From contig OZ018416.1 in assembly GCA_963969595.1 (NCBI GenBank), positions 8,820,065 to 8,884,064 on the forward strand: a stretch of DNA of 64,000 nt, in the 5' to 3' direction. A model generated the notes under the pieces. The model made no database searches and was not told where the DNA came from. It saw only the letters and a program-made list of their open reading frames with translations. Source of the stretch: Neckera pumila (taxonomy: Eukaryota; Streptophyta; Bryopsida; Hypnales; Neckeraceae). The position numbers and the translations under genes were made by a program. How positions within the stretch are numbered: position 1 is the stretch's first letter; each line of letters begins with the position of its first letter. This document shows, piece by piece, positions 12,036 through 23,385 of the stretch.

Positions 12036-12958
12036 CCCCTAAAGGCCTAAGGCCTTTTTTTTGCCAAAAAACAACCAAACTGTCATTTTTTTAGCAAAGA
12101 GTGAAAAAAAGTTAAAAATGCTTTTTTTGCAAATCTAACCATAGGATCTTATACCTAACTAGTATGAGAATGTGTGGAAAAAATTTCAGAATTTTTGACC
12201 GCACAGATTGCAAGATATTTACATTTGAAGTGAAAAAATCAAGTTTTTCAACACATTGTGGGATTGGAATTTTTGACTTTGATCATTTTTAACTTAAAAT
12301 TTTTGGACTACAGAGTTTTGAGCTTTAAATTTTTATTGTAAAGAATTGAGTTGAGAATCTGGCAAAAAAAAAATTCCAAATAACTTAATTTTCATTATTC
12401 AAAAAATTGTTAAGTAGGTACGAGATAGAAGGAAAATCTAAAATATTCATATATTTTAGATGGAATTAAAAAGCACTAATCCCAATGGTGAGATTGTTCT
12501 AGCAAGTAAACTAAACCATGCAAAATAAAAAAAATTTGAAAAATTTGAAAATTTGCATTTAGAAATGAATCCTACAAGTTATTTTTTTCAAAAAGATGCT
12601 CTAACTACCCAAAAAACAAGAATGTCCATAACTTTCTCATAACAAATCCAAATGAAATGAATCAAAGCTTTCCAAATAGACAAAATATAATCTATAAGAA
12701 AAAAATAATAAAAAAAAAAATTCAAATTTTTGTCTATTTTTTTTTGCTGCCCGAGTTGCCCGCTGTCCCCAGTTTTGAGCTTATTTGGTCATAACTTTTG
12801 TTCCCAGGCACTGATTGTGGAAAAAATTATATTCCCATGAAGCTAATCAGCTTTCCTACCTCCAAAAAAAGTTTCAAAAAATCAAGAGAAAATTTCAGCC
12901 CACAGGTACCTGCCCAAAAACGCATTTGTCCTCCAAAGGGACAATGGGCTTTTAGGGG
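12036..12958. mobile_element. TTAA-family element, class B, full length
   Basis: The ends are CCCCTAAAGGCC and GGGCTTTTAGGGG with TTAA at 12032-12035 and 12959-12962 (923 bp). The right subterminal hairpin is TTGTCCTCCAAAGGGACAA. It carries the shared block CTAATCCCAATGGTGAGATT. Confidence 0.88.
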
Positions 12959-13180
12959 TTAAATGTGTATTATGATAAGTCCTCAAAACTACAATTGAAC
13001 AATTACAAAAACTTGTTTTCAAATTTTTATGGAATTTCAATAATGTAGAAACGAGCCTCCTACTTGGTTAGTTTGCATTTTGTAATCCCTCAAACTAATT
13101 CTTGTTTTTTGATTCCAAATACAAATTTTCTAAATTTGGAGCAAAGCTTCAACTTTTTCTCCCTTCAAGAAACGCTTGTA

Positions 13181-13403
13181 CAATAGAACCTCTCTTAGTG
13201 CATAGTGTCGGGACTATGCATTAAGAGAGGTTTAGGTACTAAAAGAGGTTTAGGTACTAAAAGAGGTGTAGTAATGACCACTGGCTAATGTGGCCTCTAA
13301 CTATAGGGCCTCCAACTACTATTCAAAAATAAGTGCTTGAAAGTACAAACTCTCTTATTGCATATATGCACTAAGATAGTATGTAGTAAGAGAGGTTCTA
13401 TTG
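13181..13403. mobile_element. Emigrant/pogo-like MITE
   Basis: Terminal inverted repeats start CAATAGAACCTCTCTTA at both ends and TA flanks each side (13179-13180, 13404-13405). The ends resemble the CAGTAAAACCTCTATAAAT ends of plant Emigrant/Lemi1 (pogo, Tc1-mariner superfamily). An 18-bp tandem duplication (AGAGGTTTAGGTACTAAA) lies inside. 223 bp, non-coding. Confidence 0.75.
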
Positions 13404-13452
13404 TAGCACTATTCTAGTGGGATCCCTTGTTGAGCTTCTATCTAGTTCTTAA

Positions 13453-14315
13453 CCCCTAAAGGCTCGAGGCCTTTTCTAACTCAAATACTGGCCAAAACTA
13501 CCATTTCTAGAGCATTCATCAAAAAAGTTTTCAAGAAGGTTTTTTGAGGAATGTAACCATAGGATCTTGTAGTTAACTTGTATGAGAATATGTGAATTTT
13601 TTGTGAGGTTTGACTGTACGGATTAAAAGCTATTTGCATTCAAAGTCTTTTTTTTTTTTTTTTTCACTGTGCCCAAAAATTTCAGATGCCTTTGACCGCC
13701 TTTTGCTGAATTCTTTTCCACTAAAGACCTTAAATTTAAAAAAAATTCTTATGGTAAAACATGTTAGGCATGTGCATGCCAATTTTCAAGTCAATCCAAG
13801 ACAAGTAAGACATTCAACAAAATTAAAATTTGCCACAATGTCCCAAGAACTGACAATACACTAGGCCATTTTTAAATCAATTTTTCCATCACATATTTTT
13901 AGATATAGAAAATCTGAATAGTGGATTGAAAGATGCACTTATACTTGAGAAGTAGGAAGAAAAAAAAATGAAAAGCCTCAAAAAAATCTTTAACTTCTAG
14001 AAGCTCCTAAAGCCTAATGTGACCTCCCAATATGCTTAGCAGTAGCCTAACTCTCCTCTCTTTCCCACCTTTGCTGCCCCTCAGGAGTCAAAGACAGATT
14101 TCTGAGGGGCAGCAAAAGAACAAACATAATTTTTTATCTAAATGGTCATAACTTCTTGAGAATAAGTCGGATTTTGACGAAATTTGTATGTACACAAAGT
14201 TTATGAGAAACTACACACTTAAAAAAGGTTTTAAATAATCATATTGAATATGAAGTTTGAACAAGCTTGCCTAAAGTCCCAAGTGTCCCCCGAGGGACAC
14301 TTGGGCCTTTACGGG
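13453..14315. mobile_element. TTAA-family element, class D
   Basis: The ends are CCCCTAAAGGCTCG and GGGCCTTTACGGG with TTAA at 13449-13452 and 14316-14319 (863 bp). The right hairpin is AAGTGTCCCCCGAGGGACAC. The internal TTGCTGCCCCTCA...TGAGGGGCAGCAA pair is kept. It is colinear with the reverse of 10810-11666. Confidence 0.87.
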
Positions 14316-14319
14316 TTAA

Positions 14320-15584
14320 CAATGTTCAGAAAAACCAACGGCTAGTTCAAAGTTAGCCAGTGAAGTTGGAAAAAACCTTGGTTGCAATTTGAAAACATCA
14401 ACAAATCCCCATTGAAAGCATCCTTAAAATTTCTATTCAAAGTTAAAAAAATAGAAAAAATAACCAGATTTGATATTTGAAAAAACATTTCACCATGGGA
14501 ATTACAAGAAAATAGCTGGTAAATCTAAAAAAACAAACCCAAAGGCACTCGTTCTAAACTCTTAAAATTGTATGAATTTCAAATACGTTTCAATTCCTTA
14601 CAGACAGTCAATTGTAGCTAAGATCCGTAACCTGAGTCTGGCGTTGTCCATAATGGGTAATCTACCACCAAGAGACTAGGGGTATGTACTTTGGAACACA
14701 CAATCGAATCCCGTAAATAATCTCCTTGTGTGAAGTATGCTACACGTCCCCTTCGCCCCTTTTGCAAGTGCTTTTGTTTTTACTGCCCTTCGTTTTCATC
14801 CCCTTTCACCCAGTATACCTTGTACCCGCTTGTACCTGCTTGGCCCCGCTTGGCCTCGCTAAACTGAAGTACCCCCGCGCCTTAAGTTCCCCGTCCATCC
14901 TACAGGCCTACACCAACTTGCCTAAGTCCCTAATAATAAGTATCCTGTCCTAATATGTTGTAATATGTGTCGTAATATGTCGTAATATTTGGCCCCCAAA
15001 GGCCCCCACCCCCCACCAGTAAGTTATTTACCCATTCGGTCCTTCCCGCTACCCCGAAGGTGAATTTGCCCCTCGATCTGATTTTCCTTCTAATGGTAAC
15101 ATCAGCAAATGTTGAGTACTATGGGGTAGTACTAGCACAAATAAATAAATTAAGGATTTAAGATTATGCTAAGATGAGTTCCATAATTTAAGATGTACCC
15201 TTTCCAATGACCAAGGTAGTCACCAAAATAATCCGATTATTGGATCACTAGGTGTATTCCCTTTTTCTACAGTTAACAATGAAGTCATCCGTTGGACTAC
15301 TTTGGTCCGCAGCATCTTTGTAAGAGTAACAAAAGAACGAGAGTAATTACAGGATCATTAAACCTTCAAATCAACTTCAAAACAAGGCTTATGTTCACCT
15401 TAATTTATGGGTATCACTCAAATTGATTTCAATAGATTTCTATCAAACTTTGACTGGATCAACGCGACCAAAACAACAGAAAAATTAAATTTCCTACTAG
15501 TGTAAAAATTATTAGCCAACGCTGAGGTCCCATTTGCTCCTTCAAGAAAGCAGTAGCCCCCAACATTCACTACAAGAGAAAGGG
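14320..15584. other. Intergenic, no gene recognised
   Basis: Mixed-composition sequence. The part near 14720-15080 is richer in C and carries short open frames without known motifs. No element ends were found. Confidence 0.45.
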
Positions 15585-15980
15585 ATTATTACAACATTTC
15601 TGCCATTAAAATTGGCATTTTTCAACTCCATAATTAAATTTCTAACAATTTAGTATTTTGAATCATTCTCTACTATTGTCTACTTATTATTTTTTCCCTA
15701 TATGTTGTACAATTCCAAATGATCCAAAAAATTTCAAGCATGTGGCCAACTTTTCTAGGAAAAAGAATCCAAAGAAGCACCACCATTTTGAACATTTTTT
15801 CTAAGAAAAGCGAGCTTGTAAAGTTCAGCTACTCGATTTTTTGCAAGGCCACCAGTTTACTACAAGATCCTATGGTTACATATGTCAAAAAGTGTTTTTT
15901 TTTCAAAAATTTGGTACTTGTTCTAAAAATGGCAATTTTTGAGTTTTTTAGGTGAAAACATAGTCACAGAACTTTAGGGA
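15585..15980. mobile_element. TTAA-family element, class A, right part only
   Basis: It matches the right half of class A in the 1104-2042 family, with a terminal ACTTTAGGGA before TTAA 15981-15984. A middle section and the whole left end are missing, so it is truncated and internally deleted. Confidence 0.7.
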
Positions 15981-15984
15981 TTAA

Positions 15985-18900
15985 TACAATAAGAAGCACT
16001 GCTATTTTTTTTAGAGACCAAAAAGTGTTTTTTTTCTCTCCCCAACACCACCAGGAAGTTCCAATCAATGTTTTTTTTGCCAGTGGGCTATAATAGCCAA
16101 ACGATGCTAGAAAATTTTCATTTTTTTAGGGAAAATAAGTCATTTTATTGCAATATTTTAAGACCAACAACCAAAATTTTAGCTAGGTATCACCTAGTTC
16201 TCATATAGATATCACCAAGTATCACCCAAGTATCACTCACTAACCGTTGAAGAAACAATTGGCTCCTTCTCCAAAATGAAAACAACAACACTAGTTCCAT
16301 TAGCCGAGGTGAAATGCCCCCCTTGCTTGGACCCTTGGAAAAATGCTGAGTTTTTTTAGTTTCCACACATGTCAAAATTTGCAAATTTTGAGTTCATATT
16401 TGCAATCAAATTAGCTAAGAGAGGTGCAGCAGGTAGATCAATCAAGTACAAAATAGGGAGCTTTTTTTTACTTGCACCCCTAGAATGACTTTGCACCCCT
16501 GGAATGACTTGGAGGGGTTGAGCGAGGGGGCCAATTCACCCCGGACTTTTTATCAGACAATCAATGTGTGTCAATTTTTGGGGAAAACCATTTGGTCATC
16601 AGTATTAAAAATGTTACACTCCAAAATCTTTCCACAGTGACACTCATGATGCAAAATGAGCACTACTGACACTCAAAACTCAAAACCAAACTCAAATTCC
16701 AATTGCCACTGCTTTTGTGACATCTAAGCCCCCATTGATGGCACTCTCGAAAATTACACAAAAAAAAAGAACCCATGATTGCACTCACTCTCTTTCTCTC
16801 TTCCTGAGCAGCACACAGGCGACACTGGATTTTGCAACACCTACCCTCTTCAAGTAACAGTCAATGATAGAGGCATGATTTACATGTTACCAGACTGACT
16901 GCAGGACACAATCGAGAAGGATCATGTCCGATCGATTTACATTAACTTTGATCCAAGCGGTATCCATCGGTGGTAGTTTTCTTCTTTCAGTTCTGTTTTT
17001 CTTATGTCATTGGAAACAAAATCAACTCAACGCAACGCTGGAGGATAGTATTGTACCCGATTGGCTTGGCTCTTGAATGTGTGTCATACAATACTATACC
17101 AATTAATTGCTCCAAATTGCACCAATAACAAGAAAAGCATTGAATGGCCGGCCTCGTGGACATGAAGGACACTCTCATTCCTGGCTGGCTGGCGTCGTCA
17201 ATGAGGAGGAGGAGGAGTGGGTGGCCTTCTAATCTCATCATAGGCTAACTTCAAATAATGAAGAAAAGTGAAACCATTGATGCAAGAAATGATCACCCAC
17301 TCGAAGCTTAGAATCATCACAACCATCATTCATTTGTTTCAAACTTGAAAAGTGCAACGAGATTATTAGACTTTCAGGGTGATGAGTGGAAACAAAGAAA
17401 AAAACCACACTTAAGTTAAGGTAGTTACATCTAATTGAACTGCAATTCATTTCCTATAGATTCTTGCCTAAAATGCACTCACTATTTTGTGGTTGGTGTC
17501 AGAAACACCAATTTTTTTCCAGCATTTTGAAAAAATTTGTAGTTTATTCATACGGGGTACAAAAAATGCATTCTAAGAGAATCTGGAATCCCCTTTGGAC
17601 TACCAACAAGACCCCACAAAACGTTTTTCATTATAATAATGGGAATTGCTTTATTTGTGTGATTTTAGGTCGGTAGTTACCTTAGTTGCTATCGCAGTTT
17701 GTGGTATATCTCATTCCCAAATCCCAACAAAAAGATAATACATTCAATAGCCCTTCCGACACATACCCTCAAAAGGTGAGCCTGTTCTGATCTTATTCTG
17801 ATTCGAACCTCTTCTTTTCACAAACAAGTCACCTTCAGGGATCCAAGCGTGTTCCCATTCAAAAAAAGTTTCGACAGCTCTTCAACTAAAAAAATAGTAT
17901 AAATAAGAAGATGAGCCCAACCCTGGGCCAGCCCCAGTTGTATGATTGTGTCAAAGCGAAAGCCACAGCTAGCCAGGGATCTATGATAAACAAAACTTGC
18001 CAAACTAGCAATGGATTTAGAGTGAAAAAAATTCAAACCCCCTTTCCAAGAAATCAACATACAATGTGAACTTGTGCAGTATATAACCTACCTGTAAGAC
18101 ATGGTTGCTTTTTCTTAATACTCCCTCCCAATCTTCCGTTGGAACAAAATGTTCAAGATTAAGGCTGAAAATAACATTATTTCAACCTGTTACTAAGTAT
18201 TTCAAAGAAGTTCTTATCCATTCACTAAAATTTCAAGAACAAAAATGATCATTTTTGAGCTTTTGGGGGAAGATCATTTTGGGAAGGAGGAAGCATTGTA
18301 CTAAAACCATTCCTATGCTTGGTTGTTGACAAAGCATTGCTTTGGCTTCAAGCCAGCATTGGATTTTGGTTAAGCAGCAAGCGATGTACACGTTGATATC
18401 AAAGAAGAATATAACCAAAGACCATTGAGACAATTTGGAACTTTACAGGTAACAAGAACAAGAACCTTTGCTTGATGGATGAGGAGGATATTCATTGCTT
18501 ACCCACCTTTTGTCCTCTGTTTTGAATCGGCACTTCGACCGGAGCTCGACCACCTTGGTTGAAAAAGACCTTTACATAATATTCTGGAGCCCAGTTCCTT
18601 TCAAGAATATCAAGGATTCTTGGGCCCAATCGCTAAAGTTTAAAGAAGAATTCAGGTATTTTCGATGCTCTAGTTGTCTCTAGCATCTGTTTTCTTCTGT
18701 ATAGATTCTCACACCTTGAGTTCCTGAAATACAGAACCTTGAGTTCCTGAAAAACAGCATTGGTGTTCAGCCAACTGTGACACGAGCACTTAGCACCGAC
18801 CACATGCTCAACTATGCTCAAACAAAATTTGCTACATACAAACTGAACTGATCAATACTAGATTTAGTGTCGTGACTTCACTAGAGTTGCAGTGAATTTC

Positions 18901-20755
18901 TTTACATGTACTCATAGGTAACACTATTTGCAATAAGTTTTGGGGTTAAGTTGACACACAAGAGACCCAAGAGATTTTATAAATATTGTTCCATATGAGC
19001 TCGTGCAAAGGGAGTCAACACATGGCTGGATACATTAGGAATTGGAGCAAGCATACTTCGTTACCTGCGTATGGCAATCAACATTTGAATAGAAATGGGA
19101 GTCTACAACCTCCTACTTTGCAATTGCATAAGAAACTCACACAGAGTGATAAAATTTGATGTCAACAAATTTGGCTCTTGTACTGAAAGATCTCTCCACA
19201 ACTCAATATATTTACCAAAAATCACACTCTTACATGTGTTTACACGTGTTGAAATAGCTGTAGTGTCCATTAACTTATATTCAAGGCAAGACACTACAAT
19301 ATCTATGTGTTGCGACTCGACCTGAAGCTGAATAAAATGAAAGATTCTAATCTTATCACCTCTTCAGTGTACAACTGTGTATGCAAAAAAAGCATAATAC
19401 TTGGAAACAAGATCTGATTGGAAGCACCAGCAATATGAACTACGATTCTACTGCCCATTCAAACGAGCATCTGTTCCAATAAGTAGACTGTAGAATAGAG
19501 AAACGTTGCCATCGTCAGTTCCCACAACATTCAAATCTCAAGCTCTGAGAGATAAAATCAGGTATTACAACATGAAGCAAATGGTGCTACAAAAGAGCCG
19601 TTAAATGAACAATTTGAAAGCTACGGTTTCCTTTGCAGGCAAATGCGACTCAAGTAAATCTTCATCTCTGGTTTGAGAATTCTTGCAATGTTGTCTTGAG
19701 CATACTAGTCTGCAATCAAAAGTCAAATCAAGAATTAGTCCACAGAATGCAAAATGTTGCGATGGAAAGCTAACAGAATTGATGAATGCAAGATAAGCAA
19801 AAGTCCCACAAGAAAATTAGACAGGGGAACATGCACGTCAATACAATATTAAGCACCAAGGATACTCTTCAAATTCTAGAATGGAGTACATGCATGAGAA
19901 TAGAGGTTAAGACACCAGTTATTTCTTCAACACATATCAAAAACATAAATTGCAAATTGAGTTAAAGCACATCAATCAACTCCATAAAAGGTGTTTGATG
20001 TTGATACCGAGTTCAACAAACCACTCGTCAATAGTCAAACATCAACAACATCCTCATACATGCTTGCGCTTAGGGCCAGAAGCTGCAACTACTCCAAATT
20101 TACTAAGCTGATGACTTGTGGGTAGAATCTACTGTCCTCCGAAGACAGAGTTCATTTTAACCAAAACAGAGACAAAGAAGACTCATGTTCTAGGATCAAA
20201 TGACAAATGGGAAACATTGAATAAGGCCTCGGCAAATGCTGTGTGCCAATACATATATAAAAGGGAGCGGCTGCATACTTTCTTATACATATATTTTAAA
20301 ATGCAACCCAGGTGTGCCTGCAAAATCTAAAACAGCAGTTAGATGCTGCTCAAGGAATGAAAAATTTGGGAAAAGGTTTGACAAATTAGATCATAATTTC
20401 CTAATACACGGTACACACATTTACTTGTGTCTTCAACCATGTTCACACCAGTGAGACCAGTTCCTCGGAAGAAAGTCATCTTGTATCTCAAATCCTTCCA
20501 ATGATTGGCGCTTAATTCTCGAACTACATGGATAAATTGGATGGAATTCCATACATTGTTCAGGAGACATCAACAAGAAGTTGTACCAGCAATCTATCTC
20601 TTGACTCTACCGAATTACAACCTCTGAATTACAGAAGGATTTACGTAAGGGATTTTCGTATACAGAACCATATTACAAAGAAACAACACATAATATTAAT
20701 AGAGCAGAACATAGGACATTGCCGTACACGGAAGAAATCTCAACCCTACCACACA
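15985..20755. other. Low-repeat region, no gene recognised
   Basis: About 4.8 kb with more balanced composition than the TE-rich flanks and only short open frames. On the minus strand near 20050-20120 a frame reads HQLSKFGVVAASGPKRKHV then stop, preceded by AG acceptor-like sequence. That could be a terminal exon, but no partner exon or family was recognised. A gene with short exons cannot be excluded. Confidence 0.35.
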
Positions 20756-21150
20756 ATTAAAAACAGGGATCATCCCTGACCCAAATTCTGTCCGCAACAA
20801 ATGCACTCAACAATCATAAACCCCGAAAACTCCAAACCAAAAAAGGGGATATACTGAAACCTAATTCTGTCCGCAACAAATGCAATCAGAATTCAGAAAC
20901 CCCGAAAGCTCTCCAAATCAAAACAGGGGATATCTCTAACCCTAATTCAAATGCATTCAAAAAGTAGAAATCCCCAAAGCTCCCAACCAAAACAAGGGAT
21001 TACCCTGCCCCAAGCCTGTTTGAAGCAAATGCACTCAAAAATCAGAAACCTCGAAAGCTCCGAACCAAAACAGGGGATACCTGTAACCCTAATTCTGCCC
21101 GCAAACAAGTGCTCTCAAGAATCAGAAACCCCGAAAGCTCCAAACCTTTC
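20756..21150. repeat. Minisatellite with unit of about 78-80 bp, about five units
   Basis: The block AAAACAGGGGATA followed by CTAATTCTG.CCGCAACAA, TGCACTCAA, AATCAGAAACC and CGAAAGCTCC recurs roughly five times, with unit starts near 20765, 20844, 20922, 20990 and 21068. One unit is about 12 bp short. Divergence between units is moderate. Confidence 0.8.
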
Positions 21151-21938
21151 CAAAACTTCCAAAACATGCTAAAAGCAGTTTTCTTTCTACAATTTTTACA
21201 TCAAGCGTCCAATTTCGGTTTCCTCGAGTGACAAATATTAATCACAATGGCAGATCGAATCATGAACGCAAACTTTCGTAAAATTTCGTTATGAAAATTC
21301 ATGAATGGACATGTGATTGTATGCAAATCGATACCGGAATAGATCACAATGTTGAAGAATTCTGTCAAACGGTGCAGAATGAAGAAGCAGGCAGTGCGAC
21401 GGAATGTGGGATTCTTCTAGTTGACAAACTGGGTCATGGTTTCATCCGTCATGTTTTCATCCGTCATCCGCATAATTTTTCATTCATTCGTTCTTGCTAA
21501 ATTGAAGGGAAACATTTTCTCAATGAAATCTTGCAACTTGGTGAAACCTCTTTGGTGTTGTTGCATGGCAACAAGGCTTTGCTCTAGCTATATGTTACAA
21601 AGAATGTGATTTTTTTACATAGAAATTTTTTTTGAAAAGGTGAAATTTTAATTTTAGTTTTTTTTTCAAAATTCATTTTTTTGTTTGAGACAATATATAT
21701 TTTTGGTCAAATGATTGATGATAATTGTTAAAAAACATATGAATACATCCAAGTTGAATGAGTGAAGTCCAAATATGTGGATGGCAAAATACTTCAATCT
21801 AAATATGGCTAAATGATGGACTTTCTTGTCACCATTCAAGAGAAATTTTTAAATCCATCAAAAGAACAATTTAATTCGATCAACAATTATTCAGGCCCTT
21901 GAATTTGTCCTCGTACTTACCTTTACATTTTGGAATTA

Positions 21939-22078
21939 GAGCAGCCCCCCAGCAACTCGCCAAACTGGCCCGGCCAAGCAAATCAATGGTAAAGAACCTC
22001 TAACACAAAGCTAACAGTAAAAGGCATCCATTGATTTGCTTGGCCGGGCCAGTTTGGCGAGTTGCTGGGGGGCTGCTC
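21939..22078. mobile_element. Perfect-hairpin MITE, Tourist (PIF/Harbinger)-like
   Basis: Two 51-bp arms (21939-21989 and 22028-22078) are exact reverse complements, beginning GAGCAGCCCCCCAGCAACTC. They flank a 38-nt loop. TTA is duplicated at 21936-21938 and 22079-22081, as expected for PIF/Harbinger. No mismatch in the arms suggests a young insertion. The RNA would form a long perfect hairpin, so a small-RNA precursor is the alternative reading. Confidence 0.8.
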
Positions 22079-22081
22079 TTA

Positions 22082-22456
22082 ATACATTCATGTAATCACT
22101 TTCAATATTGGATTTTTTGATCTTATATGGGATTTTAAATGAGTGTTGTGAAGTCTAAAGGAACTATATGATATAACCTTTTCCTCCAAACTAGATCAAA
22201 GACCATCTAATCTTGGAAATCTATGTCTCTTTCAAAGAGTGTGAAGAAGATGGAATTATAAATTTACACAAACATCTATCTTTTCAACCCTATTGTATAC
22301 AACTGTATTAATGAAAGTGATAAAATAACAAGATTTATAAAACATTTATCATATTGTCACCAAGGCAAGATTAATGTTCAATAATTTAGGAATATAAAGA
22401 AAAAAAAATTGCAATTAGAGGTTGAAATAATCTTATTTGCTTAACTATTTTACTCT
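22082..22456. other. AT-rich intergenic, nothing recognised
   Basis: No repeats, element ends or coding signal seen. Confidence 0.5.
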
Positions 22457-22460
22457 TTAA

Positions 22461-23036
22461 CCCCTTAAAGAGACTACTTTGGGCTTTTTGAGAACTCAAA
22501 CAAGGTTAGCTCTATTGAATTTATATTTTGGATTATTTGTATGAATTTTAAAAAAAAACTTCTATTCATCAAATTCTATGAATGAAGCTTTGTTGCAAGT
22601 CATTTTGATAAGTATTGCAAAAGTTAGCAACTATTTTGATTTCAATGTCAAAGCAGGAGTCAAAGCTAAAAAAATATTTTAAAAATATATTAATTAAATT
22701 ATTTGGTTTAGTAGATTGATTATTTCACAAAATCTTTGAGCCTCTCAATTTTCTTTATGAAATGAAGTTGATAGAAGAGTTTTATTATGCGGACAATGAA
22801 GGCAAAAAAACAAATGAAGTTGTTTAGGGTGATTTCAAGCTATGGATACTCCAAAAATTTAGTCACAAATTGACAATTTTGCAAAATTTAGAACTTTGGG
22901 ATTTTTCACCATTTTTTGAATTTATGTTTTTCTCAAGCCTTCTTCAAAAAAGACATGTCTATACTAGTATTTTACTCCTCAAAAATTTTGGACATCCATG
23001 TTTTCTGAATTTCATGTCTAACCTAGTGCATTTTTT
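22461..23036. mobile_element. TTAA-family element, class E, left end with decayed body
   Basis: The left end CCCCTTAAAGAGACTAC follows TTAA 22457-22460. The first 250 bp or so match 33035 onward (GGGCTTTTT, GAAGCTTTGTT, TATTGCAAAAGTTA). No right terminal motif was found and the right boundary is a guess. Confidence 0.5.
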
Positions 23037-23097
23037 ACATGTCACAATGTATTAAAGACAAATATGCACAAAATAGACAATGCTTTACTAAAATTTA

Positions 23098-23373
23098 GAG
23101 GGTCATTAAAGGGGATTTGGGGCCTTTGGAAGACTGCAAGTTCCCCTGTGTTCTCAAATTGCGAAAGGCAACTACAGCAATCAGTTGATGTGGCACAGTC
23201 ATTGCCACGTCATTTTTGAAGAAAGAAATTTTTTTTGCTTAAAATGATATTTTAAATTTTTATCTTATTTAATAAATATTTTCTGACAGCTCGTACCGTT
23301 GTTCACAGAATCGGGCCAAATTGGAAAACGGGCCTGGAAAGGCCCTTTAAAGGCTCCAAGTCCCCTCTAATGG
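23098..23373. mobile_element. MULE-like MITE
   Basis: Inverted ends share ATTAAAGGGGATTTGGGGCC on the left and ATTAGAGGGGACTTGGAGCC on the reversed right. The flanks are TACTAAAATTTA (23086-23097) and TACTAAATTTTA (23374-23385), a 12-bp near-perfect duplication, although 9 bp is usual for Mutator types. The interior is non-coding. About 276 bp. Confidence 0.6.
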
Positions 23374-23385
23374 TACTAAATTTTA

